Source of the DNA: Nitzschia sp. pyKryTriq1
Taxonomy: Eukaryota; Bacillariophyta; Bacillariophyceae; Bacillariales; Bacillariaceae
DNA: 64,000 nt
Assembly (NCBI GenBank): GCA_956465555.1
Contig: OY101116.1
Coordinates: 4,030,001 to 4,094,000 of the forward strand
Direction: 5' to 3'
Positions 28,393 to 39,089 of this stretch are shown here, one piece after another. The notes beneath the pieces were generated by a model. That model did not search any database, had not been told where the DNA came from, and saw nothing but the letters and a program-made list of their open reading frames with translations. Made by a program: the position numbers and the translations under genes. Within the stretch, counting starts at the first letter, position 1. Every line of letters starts with the position of its first letter.

Positions 28393-30786
28393 CTACGTCA
28401 ATCCAAGGGCCGTTGCACGTGAAACTTCCCAGACTTGAGCCAGCGAATGAAATTCGCCTTTTTCTCCAAACCCATCAAGACCCAGAGAAATGGCTCGTTC
28501 GTAAAAGTCTCGATCAAAAGTAGTACCGACTGCCACGGAATCCACTGTGCTCCCCGAGATACTGCAGGGTACTTGCGAAAGCTCCAAATCTTCGAGCAAG
28601 GTCGAATATGGAACTTTCCACAACGGATACTCCAACTGACAAGAAAACTTGTCCAACGTCTTGTCCCGCCACTCCTTGATGTGCTCCAAATGCAAATCCC
28701 CAAAGACCAAACTCTCAATTTTACTAGGTGAACATTCCTCTCGCACCAATGCGAGTCCTCGTTCGATCCTTTCTTGATATGTTTCTCCACTCCCCCTACG
28801 TAGGGGGATACCAACGAGAGTAATGTTCAAATGCTCGGCTTGCCGAATCACTTGCTCAATCTTGACATTTTGATGGGCGATATTTCGTGTCGTGGCATCA
28901 AAGGTAGTCAAGAGTATCAAACCAAACAACGGTCCTTGTTCTTCATTCTTCTTCTTCTTGGCGTTCAAGTAGTATTCACGGACCAGTGCTCGAATGGTCA
29001 AGAAGGAATCCTTGCCGCCGCTAAAGAATAGTACTTTGATCTTGGCATTGTCTTGAATGGAAAAGAGGGATGACTCTTGATGGTGGGTACTAGAGTCGTC
29101 GTCAGTATTTGTTGTTGTTGTTGTTGTTGTGGTTGTTGTACTCTCCTCTTTCATTCGGTACAATATCGACGGTTGTTGAATCCGAGCCGCCTTGTCTTTC
29201 ACATTCTGGTGACTGAACGGACAATGTCGACAACCACTTCCACAACACCAGCCACGTTCTTTATGACCCACCGCTGTAAATACAGTATATCCCGTCACTG
29301 GATCCAAGTAGGTTTTCTCGCCTTGTTGACACGCACGTTCGTGCGCAGCGGCAAATCCCTCCTGTTGGGCGGTCGTGGACGAAGAAGAACAGCATTCGCC
29401 TCCCATGAGGTCTTCCATATCTATCACAAGCGGCTCGGCAATATCATCCTCATGGGGGGTGGTGGTTGTTTTTAGTTTCTTGGCTACTATTCCCGAGTGT
29501 GCATCATCATGGTCATGATCATGATCATGATCATTGTCATCATTGTCATCGCCAATAATATTATCCATGACATTCACGTGCTTCCAAGCCGTAGCTTCTT
29601 CCTGTTTGTCCAAAAATCCCAACGCATCAATCGCTTCTAGAACCTTTGGTTGATCTTGATAGGCACATTTGGCCAATACGACCGCGCCTTGCAACAGGCT
29701 AGGCCCTGGTTGGGCAATATAAATATTCCCATTGCAGGCATACACACGTTGCTGCTTTCCGGCACGAAGCTTCTGAAAGCGTCGTGCCTGAGCGTGGACA
29801 TCTTGGACGTTGCGGGCCAAATCAAATCCGCAACACCCCACGACAATCACATCTGGATCACAAGCACTGCTTTCAATAAACGACCATTCAATTTGTTTTG
29901 ACTTTGGTTCTTCTTCTTGGTCATCATCCTTTTGTTTTTGTTTTTGTTTTTGTTTGATCGAATTGGCATTGATCACTCCGGCATGGTCCATCATTTGATA
30001 CGTCCAATGTCCTCCATCAAAGGGCGGATCCAACCATTCCAAAATGAGAAGGCGTGGCGGTGTAGTATCGTCATCGGAACGATTATTATTATTCGTCCGA
30101 TGGATAGCCTCTTGCAATTGTTGAAATTGGGATAACCATTGTGTCTTCAAGGCTTGGCCCCGTTCTTCGACTCCACAAGCACGGGCGACGGTCACAAAGG
30201 TTTCGGCCACCTCTTCCAGCGTATGGGGTTGCAACGAAACGACTTGACATTTCGATACTGATACTGATGATGATGATAATGATGATCCCTCTTGTTGTTG
30301 GTGTTGTTGTTGTTGTTGTTGTTGTTGTAACAAGACTTCTTGAACATCCTTGACGGTAGGAGCACAAACGGCACATAGATTTTGAGTAAAGATCACCGTT
30401 GGTTGGGCTGCCGCGAGTTCCTCTGCTAACAAGGGATACAAAGAGGGAATGCTGTCTTGGAGGGCCGCCGCCAGACCTGATGATGATGATGATGATGATG
30501 GAAGTGGACAAACGGCAGATGTAAGAGCACTAGCTTTAGCTGCTGCCGCATCTTGTACCGCTTGGTGGATATCTTTTTGAGAGGTTACAGTCAGTCCATT
30601 CTTGGTCAAGGTGCGAATGTGGGGCGACGCAATCAGGAGTGGTTCCACCAATTCATGGCATTCATGCGTGACTCCAACCAACGAATCTTGCAATCCAAGA
30701 GCTAGACAAATGGCCGTCGCCGAAGGTTCCAAGCAGGCAATTCGAAGAGGGGAACTACTACCGGTAGTAGTAGTCTCACTCATCAT
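28393..30786 (-). CDS. Fusion: BtuF-like domain, DUF5522 Cys cluster, Dph6-like PP-loop ATPase
   Basis: Single exon, 797 residues, no signal peptide. Residues about 10-370 match the substrate-binding fold of BtuF/FecB-type ABC proteins (LRIACLEPSATAICLALGL, then PTVIFTQNLCAVCAPTVKDV, then DPDVIVVGCCGFDL), interrupted by Gln, Ser, Asn and Lys runs. Residues about 495-540 carry a DUF5522-like cluster (GYTVFTAVGHKERGW, CCGSGCRHCPF). From about residue 588 comes a PP-loop ATPase: FFSGGKDS, TTFDATTRNIAHQN, VFGDLHLEHIKEWRD and GEKGEFHSLAQ, resembling diphthine-ammonia ligase (Dph6) and its bacterial relatives. Such enzymes adenylate a carboxylate before amidation. Whether this one acts on diphthine or a corrinoid-like molecule is open. 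A cytosolic binding-protein fold fused to an ATPase is unusual. It has no introns. The start at 30786 lies just before conserved residues, so it is well supported. Confidence 0.82.
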   Translation of the reverse strand: MMSETTTTGSSSPLRIACLEPSATAICLALGLQDSLVGVTHECHELVEPLLIASPHIRTLTKNGLTVTSQKDIHQAVQDAAAAKASALTSAVCPLPSSSSSSSGLAAALQDSIPSLYPLLAEELAAAQPTVIFTQNLCAVCAPTVKDVQEVLLQQQQQQQQHQQQEGSSLSSSSVSVSKCQVVSLQPHTLEEVAETFVTVARACGVEERGQALKTQWLSQFQQLQEAIHRTNNNNRSDDDTTPPRLLILEWLDPPFDGGHWTYQMMDHAGVINANSIKQKQKQKQKDDDQEEEPKSKQIEWSFIESSACDPDVIVVGCCGFDLARNVQDVHAQARRFQKLRAGKQQRVYACNGNIYIAQPGPSLLQGAVVLAKCAYQDQPKVLEAIDALGFLDKQEEATAWKHVNVMDNIIGDDNDDNDHDHDHDHDDAHSGIVAKKLKTTTTPHEDDIAEPLVIDMEDLMGGECCSSSSTTAQQEGFAAAHERACQQGEKTYLDPVTGYTVFTAVGHKERGWCCGSGCRHCPFSHQNVKDKAARIQQPSILYRMKEESTTTTTTTTTTNTDDDSSTHHQESSLFSIQDNAKIKVLFFSGGKDSFLTIRALVREYYLNAKKKKNEEQGPLFGLILLTTFDATTRNIAHQNVKIEQVIRQAEHLNITLVGIPLRRGSGETYQERIERGLALVREECSPSKIESLVFGDLHLEHIKEWRDKTLDKFSCQLEYPLWKVPYSTLLEDLELSQVPCSISGSTVDSVAVGTTFDRDFYERAISLGLDGFGEKGEFHSLAQVWEVSRATALGLT

Positions 30787-31416
30787 AGAGATGATTAATG
30801 ATGGTTATGAAGAAGTAAATTGGAGAGTAGTACCTCCTGTAGAGGGGTCGGGAATGAAGGAAAAAATGGACTCTTGCCGCGTCTCTCGCCCATCTTTTTT
30901 TCGCGCCCTTTTCTTCGTGTGGAAGAAAAGATCTTGTGGATTCCACGTGGCACTTCGTGACGCATGCACGTGCTTCGAAAAAAAGATCCCACCGACCGAC
31001 CGACGAAGCAGAAGGAGGACAGAAGACAGACGCGCGAGAACTAAAACCAATCCAGTGAGTCGAATCATCATCAAATCATCAACTACTACTGCTGTATCAC
31101 CGCCGCTCTCCATAGAGCTAGTAGAGCAGTTCTACTTACGACGCTCTATTTGCTATACTATCTATGTTTGACACTCAAACCAAGGTAAATCATAGTTGGT
31201 ATACCTGGTATTTGCATTGGTGAGTATAAGTAGGAGCTACCAGTACAGTGTGCTCTACTAGTAGTACTAGGGTATTTCTCCTGTGGTTCGTCCCGAGATT
31301 CGTCTGCAGTCGTCGAGGAGTGAACCTGCGACAAGTACACCAGTATTGTAGTAGTCCTGACTGTCATCTACTACTACTAGCTAGCTAGCTAGTCCACTGT
31401 TCTGAGCTACTACTTA
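30787..31416. other. Intergenic region
   Basis: Between two minus-strand genes. Includes CTACTACTAGTAGTACTAG palindrome-like stretches near 31250-31270 and 31370-31395. No gene is seen. Confidence 0.5.
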
Positions 31417-33495
31417 TCAAATCGTCACACGGAGTCGCTTAGTGGACCACTCTTCCTCCTTGCTGCTGGCACAGTCCTCGTTCTTGTGGGTGTCCTCGCC
31501 GGGGTCCTTCTTCTTCTTCTTTTTCTTCGACAAAGCTTTGAGAACCAGTTCCCGTCGCGACCGAAACAAATGACTCACTTTCAGTCGGGCCGTCTCATCG
31601 TCCATCACTAACCATACTCCCGACGACGAAGACTCGTTTGAATGATCATCTTGATCTTGTAGTAGTAGTTGTTGTTGTTGTTTCAGAAATCGACCACCTC
31701 GTTCCTCTTTGATAGTTTGCACTATTTGTTGCGTCAGCTCTGTCTTTTTGGCGCGTCGTCCGGCCTCATATTCGGGAACAGCGGCATCGACCAGACGGCG
31801 GAGTACCATATTCCCTTGATGGGCATTGATTGTGGTTCCTCGGCCCAATAAAATATCCGACAACGAAGGGACAATCACAATACTCATTGGGGACTGATGA
31901 TACGAAGACGACGACGACGACGAAGATGAAGACGACGACTGGTTGTTTCCCCTTTGTCGTCCATGGTCTGCCGCAGCAGCAGCAGCAGCAGCAGCAGGAC
32001 TGTCGACGAGGCCCCAACGAATTTGAGTCAACGACCGAAGCTTTCCCTCTCGCATCATCTTTTCTTGCGTGGCCCGCATTTGGATCCAATCATGATGCGG
32101 TTTCAAAATCAATTCTCGATGTACATTGAATGGTAGAGCGTGGTCTGGAATTCCAAAGCCCAAAAGCGTATATAGACATTCCATATGGGTTCCGAAATGA
32201 AGCTTGTTCCGTGCCCGAAAGTGTCGCGGCAATAGTTTCAATCCCATTTGAGTAATGAATTTGAAGCGTTCATCGGAAAAGCAATGATGCAAGACTACAT
32301 ATTTGACAGGTGCCGCCAAGAGTGCTTTGACGGCCACGGGAACCAATGCCATGTCAAACACTGGTCGGGGATGGTCGCCCGACTCGAACGAAATCAACGC
32401 GACACCCCGTCTCTGTGTATCTTCGTCCTGCGCCATACTCCAGTTTTCGTACATGTACATTCGTCCCTAACATAATAAATAAAAAAGAGGAACAAAAAGT
32501 GGAACAAGTTTTTTTGTTGTTGAATGATGTGAGTATTTCATTCACCCTTGACTGAAATCACTGGAGAATACTAGAGTAGCAATAGACTACTATAATAGTA
32601 GTAGTAGTCCACTTACCAAACTTTCGGGAGACTCGAAGTGAGTCAAATGAGGCGAATTCAAATAGAGACAGCGGCCGGATCGATCTCGGCGCGGCAGAAC
32701 TTGATTGCAACCTCTTCTCATGCTTGCTAGATCCCCTGGCGTCAACATGGCTTGAGTGATATCTTGACAGAGGTAGGATTGATCACTATTGGCATCATCA
32801 TCATCGCCATCACCATCATCGCTCCGCTGGTGGTTCGCACCAAAACACCACGCCTTCATATCAAAGAATCGAACCATCCGAATGGCCGCCGCCTTGGCAT
32901 CAAATCGTTCGGCCCTTAAAAATGCCTTGTAGAAAAAAGGGGAATGCACATAATCATAATCCTGTAGTTGCGCCCTGACAAGAGGCCCACAATTGATGTT
33001 GTTGTGCTGATTGCTGTTGTGACGAGAATTTTTATTCTCGTCAAACGCCGACACTAGCACTTGGAGTTCCTTTTGGAGTGCATCGAATGACTTCTTCAAG
33101 AATTCTGGAGTTTCTTCCATCACTTCTTCTACACCATGGACTTCATGATACACTTGATCCCGATCTTGTAGAGACATGTTTTGCAATGCCTCGGCGATAT
33201 ACGCATGCGAGGAGGATTCATCGCCTCGTTCGTCTCCTTGATGATGATGATGATGGAGTGAAGCAGCATGTGATGATGTTGGGAAAGATCGAAAGGACCA
33301 AGACGGTGTTGCCGAATTGTTCGAAGAATACGATGCCGAAATCATTCTGCTGCTGGTCTGATGATTATGATGATGATGATGCTCTGCGGATGATGGCTGT
33401 GAAGCATCAGCCGTTGCTTTCCCAGTGACATTCCAGCCACCAGTACTATCGAGAGTTACTATATTATTGTCGGCCTGACCGTTGCAAAAAGGCAT
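31417..33495 (-). CDS. CRAL-TRIO-like/DUF6824 fusion protein (copy 1)
   Basis: Two exons, 33495-32617 and 32466-31417, phase 0 (TTG/GTAAGT donor, TTATGTTAG acceptor), 642 residues. The first exon has a low-complexity start, then a helical block (LQNMSLQDRDQVYHEVHGVEEV) and a segment like the N-terminal part of a CRAL-TRIO (Sec14-like lipid-binding) protein (FFYKAFLRAERFDAKAAAIRMVRFFDMK). Exon 2 continues (ENWSMAQDEDTQRRGVALI, LHHCFSDERFKFITQMGLKL, ARNKLHFGTHMECLYTLLGFGIP). The C-terminus carries DUF6824 (LSDILLGRGTTINAHQGN, GGRFLKQ, DDETARLKVSHLFRSRR), a diatom domain thought to bind DNA or protein. A second gene of the same build lies at 53875-56437, with the intron at the same site. Coupling a lipid-sensing fold to a regulatory domain is inference. 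Confidence 0.85.
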
Positions 33496-34119
33496 GCTAC
33501 TAGCTAGCTACCGGTAGTACTTGCTCATGGGCGCTCGCTTGCAGGGTTGTTTGCTTTTACGAAGAGACAATATGATGCTCTGCATGCGGGGAACCTGCTC
33601 CCTGATGAGGATAGAGGGGAATGATGTCAAAATAAGTAAAATGTGCGCTATTTGTGCGTTTTGTGCACAAAAAAGCTACATATCGCGGTGAATTTAGTAC
33701 AGTAGTTGTTTGGTACTAATCTAGTTCTTTGATTCTTCTTCTTCCAGAACGCTCACGACTCACGAGTACGACTCAACCAGGCCCCATTTTCTGGTGGGGG
33801 TAGCGCGTCATCTAGCTAGTAGAAGGGCCCTCTACTAGTAGTAGAGTAGAGAGTAGAGAAGAATGGCTACCAGATAGAGTAGATTATGTTGTTAGGTACT
33901 ACCGGTACAGTAGCAACCTGAATGCAGAGATCTGATCATGTGTTCTTTTAGGATACAGGAGAGACCACACCAGCGTGGCTGCAAGAGTGATCGTAACGAC
34001 CGCATATCGGAAGAACGTCATCTTTTCTCATTGTATAGATAGTCCGACGAGAGCTACGAACGACCATTAGGTACTACTACTACTAGTAGAGTCTTATTGG
34101 CCCTCTCAATATGTTCTCT
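33496..34119. other. Intergenic region
   Basis: Downstream of the glycosyltransferase-like gene and upstream of CRAL-TRIO copy 1. No gene is seen. TAG/CTACTAG palindromes recur. Confidence 0.5.
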
Positions 34120-37100
34120 CTAAACAGCAATATGTTCTTCCAACAACATTTGGTGAGCAAGAAAGTATGCCAATTCATCGTCGATCAATCGCCCAAAGAG
34201 CCTGAGATCAACTGGGTCGTCCATCATGGTTGACAAGGGCAACCAATGAACTCGTAGATACGAGGCATGATTCCAAAAATCCCAATCCAACATAGCCGGC
34301 ATGTTGGTGCTTTTGGTAGATTTAGGATTGTCGTTGTTACTGACGAAATCGTCAATGTCATTGAAATACAAGATCAAACAGGAATTTCTTTCCAGAAACA
34401 TGGCGGTCGAGGCGGATCCTCCAATCACAGTAACAAAGATGGAAGAGTCTTGCATGACTTGGAGTTGCTCTTGTAGAGAAAGATTCACCAACTGCACGGC
34501 TTGGACATTGACCAAACTCGTTGGATAGCGAGATTGCAATAGCTTGATTTGAGACGAAAAGTCTCGTTTTCGGGATGGATTGTTGCTGGAATTGATGGAA
34601 AATGTAATCGTCAAGGGCAGTTTTCTCTTTCGGTCCTGATGGATGGGCAATCCCATGTTCCTCAGCATGAAATTCCGAAATCGCCAAAAGGCCATCCCAC
34701 GCCCTACATTACGCACGGTCTTATAATCTTCCATCAGTTGCCCGTGTTTCTTGACGCCATGATCCGTCAGTATACCAATCCCCATGAGACTATTTGCTGC
34801 ACAAACGAGCTTGGTTTCTGGCTCCACGACCTGGTGGCCGAGATGATGGTCCTTGATACCCAAGTAAGATCCTTCTGCATTTACCAAGGGAGAAGTAACT
34901 CCCAAGAGTGGCAAAAACTTTTGAGTAAGTTTGTAGCAAGCATCCTTTGAATTGGTCGAGACACAGTCGGTATCCAAATTCGTCAAGAGAAGACGAGGAT
35001 AATTGTCGTGTTGGCCTGGTTGTTGCGGTTGTCGCGGCCCGTAAAAGAGCTCCATCAATGTGTAGATAGGCAAGAAAAAGTCCCACAGTAAATGCCCTGG
35101 ATTGTTGGCGTTGGGGACTTCGGCAAAGTAGGGGAGCCATACAATGTTGGAGGGCAACGAGTAGTAAGAAGTAGTAGTAGTAGTATTACTAATCGCCAAG
35201 TCCGTTGGAAACCATGGCTCTGCATGTCCTCTGCGAATCGATTGCCCCATCATGACACCGAATGTATTATCCTTATCTTTGCCGTCAGCTGCAGTAGTGA
35301 GAGTAGTAGTAGGTAGTGTGGAAAGAGTATCTGTGGGCGGTCGCGAAGACACTTGTAGGCGTTTGGACGAAAATTCTTCTTGAGACGACGACTCGTCCAA
35401 TGTTGTGTTCGGCTGAAAGACAAATTGGTGCGTCTCGACATTCATACACATATTTTCAATCTGACAGGACCGATAGTTGGGAGCATCCCATTCCCAATTT
35501 TCTCCAATACAATGCACGTTGGAGGGCAAAGGCGATCGATACACTAGATTGACAGGATGAGCCCCATTGAAGGTCCAGTCCTCCTTTCCGACTGAATCCG
35601 AAATCGCACAGACTCTTCGTTTCTGTATTTGAATGATTTGTTTCAAAAGCGACACCAACGAGTCCAGATCCTTAGTAGTACTAGCAGGAGTAGTAGTAGT
35701 ACTATCGCCATTTTGGCTTTTCATCTTGCTTCTGCTTGGTAGAGCAAGCCAATGAACTTGAAGATGTGATATTTGGTTCCACCATCCAAAATCCGGATAG
35801 ATTGGATGCTGCCCTATTCCGGGCGGGTCTTGGGGACGACGCTTGGGTATTTGGGTAGCATTATACAGCAGCACCAAGGTCGAACCTCGTGGCATGAAGA
35901 ATGCTGGCCATGTCCACTGGTCTTGGTCCGCGGGAGCCACCCAAACGTTGGATTGTTGGGCCACTTGGAGCATCGCAAGTTGCCGACGACGACGATGATT
36001 CGTGGTAGAGGATGATGGTGTTGACGATGATTCCACTTTTAAGAGATCCTCCAAGCTGTCAACTTGCCATTCGGAAGTCGCGTTCTTTGGAAAGGCACGA
36101 TGTAATTCCTGGGAAAGAATGGATGTCCACCAGGACGATGAAGCAGAAAAAGAAGAATCATCGATCTTCTCTTTGGGAACCGCTCCTATTACTCCCATCG
36201 CCAGTACGGCTCTGACTTTTTCCATTCGTTCAATCGATATTGCATCCTCGTTATTATTTAAGAAGGATGAAGAGGATACTGATTTTTTTTCTAGGACGGC
36301 GTTTCGAAATTCCCACAAGGTGGCTCCTCGACCGGCATTATGAACGGCTCGATTTTGATGAATCGTATAATCTTTGGCATCATATCCTCGCTTCGATAGC
36401 CCCGTGGCAGATAATAATCCCATTCCTGCGGCGGCCCGTTTGAGACACAAAGGACGACGATGACGACTACTACTACTACTACTCCGATTGTGGCTGTTGT
36501 TGTTGTTGTGGTGGTGGTGGTGGTCAATCATTCGTTCCTGAATGGATTCCAAAGACCATCCCATGAGTTCTTCGACACCCCATTGAAGCCATGATATTGA
36601 TGTTGTGGATGTGGATGATGCAAGACGAGGATCATCATGGTCATGCAATAGATCCTTTTGAACCGTTTCATGCTGTTGATCTTGATCTTGTTTTTCAAAC
36701 AATCCCAATGAATCATCCAGAGGATCATCATTCAACAGATAAATTCGAATAATCTGATTCGTTTGTGAGGATGATGGATCATCTTGCTCTTGCTCTTGAT
36801 GATGATGATGATGATAATCCTGCCATCCAAACAATCCCAATAAATTATAAATGGGCAACAAGACTTGTGTCAATAATTCCATCGTCTTGTCATCGTAGTC
36901 AGCATCGTCATCTTCATCATGATCGTTCTTGTTGTCGGTTTTCGTCGTCTGCTTGGTTTTGGTCGAAAGAAAGTACGATGGGACATAAATGAATACTCCA
37001 ATGATGTCATCGGTGCTGGCGTCGTCGTCGGGCGGCAACAAGGGTGGCGGTAGTGGTAGTGGTAGTGTTGCTTTTGATGATGGTCCTCCTCCTCCTCCTG

Positions 37101-37929
37101 CTGCTCCTCTCACTATAATTTTTTGAGGTGTCCACATGTAGGTTTGTTTCCGAATATGAAACGGAGTTGCGGCAATCGGTGACACGAAACTGGTTGTTGT
37201 TTGATTATTATTATTCGTTTTCCAAGAAGTCGAACGCCGAGCGTACTTGTGTCGTTGGAGCCATGCTGCTTCCTCTTGTTCTTCCTCTTGTTGTTGTTGT
37301 TCATCTTGTTGTTGTTGTTCTTTTTCAGGAAAATACAAGGTCCACTTTCCTCCCGCAGTCGGGTCATCATCATCATCATCATCATGATACTCTCGACAAA
37401 TATTTCGATATTGACAGGATCGATACAGCCATGCCGTGTGTGGTAAAAAGTTGTCACCGATGCAATGAATATGAGAAAAGAATGATAAGGAAGAAGAAGA
37501 AGAAGAACGATGATGATCATATTCATCATTCGGATTCTTCCGAAAAGACGATGATGATGATGATGATGATGATTCTTGTTGTTGTTGTTGCTGTTGTTGT
37601 TTCTTGGAAGAAGAAGAAGAAGAAGGGATGATGTCATGTTGCAATGATGAGGAGAAGGGAATCCAACTGATGATTTGATTCTCAGCAGAAGCAGCAGCAG
37701 TACCAGCACTCGACAACAGACCCAGTTGGATCCATGCCGACACGAGCGCCAACCCGACCAACAGGCAAGCGAAAAGATGATGATGACGATGACCTCGACC
37801 CCGACGCCGCCGCCTCCTCCGCCACCACCACCACCACCATGAAGACGACGACGACGACGATGATGATGATGCACTACCACTCGTACTTTTAGTAGTTCCT
37901 CCTCGTTCCGCCGCCATCACCGCCGCCAT
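34120..37929 (-). CDS. Two-domain GT61-like glycosyltransferase, type II membrane protein
   Basis: Single exon, 1269 residues. The N-terminus has Ser, Trp (six) and Arg (seven) runs, then a membrane anchor (LFACLLVGLALVSAWIQLGLL) near residue 52, the layout of a Golgi type II enzyme. Two homologous halves follow. The first contains GMGLLSATGLSKRGYDAKDY, NAGRGATLWEFRNAVL and WVAPADQD. The second contains GIGILTDHGVKKHGQLMEDY, NVGRGMAFWRFRNFML, SIFVTVIGGSASTAMFLERN and WDFWNHASYLRVHWLPL. The pattern resembles the GT61/DUF563 glycosyltransferase family. The second half is the better preserved; the first may have lost activity because its G-G-S-A region reads WVAPADQDQWTWPAFFMPRG. Long Ser, Gln, Asn, His and Asp runs separate the parts. 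Protein or wall glycan modification is the probable area. Confidence 0.75.
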   Translation of the reverse strand: MAAVMAAERGGTTKSTSGSASSSSSSSSSSWWWWWWRRRRRRRGRGHRHHHLFACLLVGLALVSAWIQLGLLSSAGTAAASAENQIISWIPFSSSLQHDIIPSSSSSSKKQQQQQQQQESSSSSSSSSFRKNPNDEYDHHRSSSSSSLSFFSHIHCIGDNFLPHTAWLYRSCQYRNICREYHDDDDDDDPTAGGKWTLYFPEKEQQQQDEQQQQEEEQEEAAWLQRHKYARRSTSWKTNNNNQTTTSFVSPIAATPFHIRKQTYMWTPQKIIVRGAAGGGGGPSSKATLPLPLPPPLLPPDDDASTDDIIGVFIYVPSYFLSTKTKQTTKTDNKNDHDEDDDADYDDKTMELLTQVLLPIYNLLGLFGWQDYHHHHHQEQEQDDPSSSQTNQIIRIYLLNDDPLDDSLGLFEKQDQDQQHETVQKDLLHDHDDPRLASSTSTTSISWLQWGVEELMGWSLESIQERMIDHHHHHNNNNSHNRSSSSSSRHRRPLCLKRAAAGMGLLSATGLSKRGYDAKDYTIHQNRAVHNAGRGATLWEFRNAVLEKKSVSSSSFLNNNEDAISIERMEKVRAVLAMGVIGAVPKEKIDDSSFSASSSWWTSILSQELHRAFPKNATSEWQVDSLEDLLKVESSSTPSSSTTNHRRRRQLAMLQVAQQSNVWVAPADQDQWTWPAFFMPRGSTLVLLYNATQIPKRRPQDPPGIGQHPIYPDFGWWNQISHLQVHWLALPSRSKMKSQNGDSTTTTPASTTKDLDSLVSLLKQIIQIQKRRVCAISDSVGKEDWTFNGAHPVNLVYRSPLPSNVHCIGENWEWDAPNYRSCQIENMCMNVETHQFVFQPNTTLDESSSQEEFSSKRLQVSSRPPTDTLSTLPTTTLTTAADGKDKDNTFGVMMGQSIRRGHAEPWFPTDLAISNTTTTTSYYSLPSNIVWLPYFAEVPNANNPGHLLWDFFLPIYTLMELFYGPRQPQQPGQHDNYPRLLLTNLDTDCVSTNSKDACYKLTQKFLPLLGVTSPLVNAEGSYLGIKDHHLGHQVVEPETKLVCAANSLMGIGILTDHGVKKHGQLMEDYKTVRNVGRGMAFWRFRNFMLRNMGLPIHQDRKRKLPLTITFSINSSNNPSRKRDFSSQIKLLQSRYPTSLVNVQAVQLVNLSLQEQLQVMQDSSIFVTVIGGSASTAMFLERNSCLILYFNDIDDFVSNNDNPKSTKSTNMPAMLDWDFWNHASYLRVHWLPLSTMMDDPVDLRLFGRLIDDELAYFLAHQMLLEEHIAV

Positions 37930-38367
37930 CCAGTATGATTATCGTCAATCACTCCTTCTCTCTCAGAAAAAAGAAGAAGAAGATTGACTGACTGACTAGT
38001 ATACTGACTGACTGACTGACTTCAAGCCATCATCATGGTCATCATCCTGCTGTGCTTGTTGTCCCAATTCTATAATACTTCTATAATGATGATGGATGGA
38101 TGGGGGGGGGGGGTCAATGTGTTCTGTAGTTTTTGGTTGAGAGCGATGATACAATGTATGTAGAAGATGTGTTCATTCGTGGAGTGTCTTGTGATGAAAG
38201 AAAGATCACACGGATTATTCATTCTTCTTTTTGCGCGGGAAAGAAGGTAATAATCGACTCCTTCGAGTTGCGAAGGAATTATACGATGTCACGTGGAAGC
38301 ATTTCACAGAAGACCTTGGAGAAGACCCGGAGGTTATCACGTGCGCTGATCGATGAGAATAGGACCG
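37930..38367. other. Upstream region of the glycosyltransferase gene
   Basis: Holds a CTGA/GACT tandem repeat (about 37984-38021) and a poly-G tract near 38102-38112. No gene is seen. Confidence 0.5.
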
Positions 38368-39089
38368 CGTGACATCAGGGATGAATAAATAACATGGGAT
38401 GTGCAACGCCTCGTAGAGCACCGCGCACGGATCGCGTTCCGTTCGTGGAGTCCAGGAGCAAGACGGCCGCGCGATAGCTCGTGATGACTCCTAAAGCACG
38501 GAGAAACCTCGCAAAATACAAAAACGAACACGCCCCATACCGTGCACAGGCGATAACACGTGTTGTAGTAACTACCTGTCTGGCAATGTATTACTATCAC
38601 CAAATTAATCGACTGACGTTACGAATCGTCTAAGTATCTTTTGGTTGAACGTGCTGCACCAAGGAAAGGATCTACAGAGCTGTTTATGATCATTTAGAGC
38701 TTGGCCAAATTTAACTAGTAATATCACGTTTGACGCACTCGCGTGTTGTTGCTAGTTAAATTTGGCCAAGCTCTAAATGATCATAAACAGCTCTGAAGGT
38801 CATACCATTGCACAGCACACTCTACCTAAACATATTTAGATGATTCGTAACGTCAGTCGATTAATTTGGTGATAGTGATTCATTGCCAGACAGGTAGTTA
38901 CTACAACACGTGTTATCGCCTGTGCACGGTATGGGGCGTGTTCGTTTTTGTATTTTGCGAGGTTTCTCCGTGCTTTAGGAGTCATCACGAGCTATCGCGC
39001 GGCCGTCTTGCTCCTGGACTCCACGAACGGAACGCGGCCCTCTATGGGCGTTGCACATCCCAAGTTATTTATTCATCCCTGCGTGACAT
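38368..39089. mobile_element. hAT-type foldback MITE with 8-bp target site duplication
   Basis: Element 38376-39081 (706 bp) is flanked on both sides by the same octamer CGTGACAT (38368-38375 and 39082-39089). Ends are inverted repeats beginning CAGGGATGAATAAATAAC; the outermost 35 bp of the two arms differ at one base. The arms extend nearly to the middle: a matching block from about 38430 to 38590 pairs with 38870-39025. An inner 43-bp block is perfectly inverted (38676-38718 against 38752-38794), around a loop of about 33 bp. Small indels occur near 38420 and the middle of the arms is more diverged. Eight-base duplication and a CAGGG terminus are hallmarks of the hAT superfamily. There is no transposase, so it is non-autonomous. 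The frames read from the arms are simply copies of each other. Confidence 0.92.

Noticed and set aside
37113-37880. 255-codon minus-strand frame rich in His, Ile and Leu runs
   Set aside because: Alternate frame of the triplet repeats in the glycosyltransferase gene.
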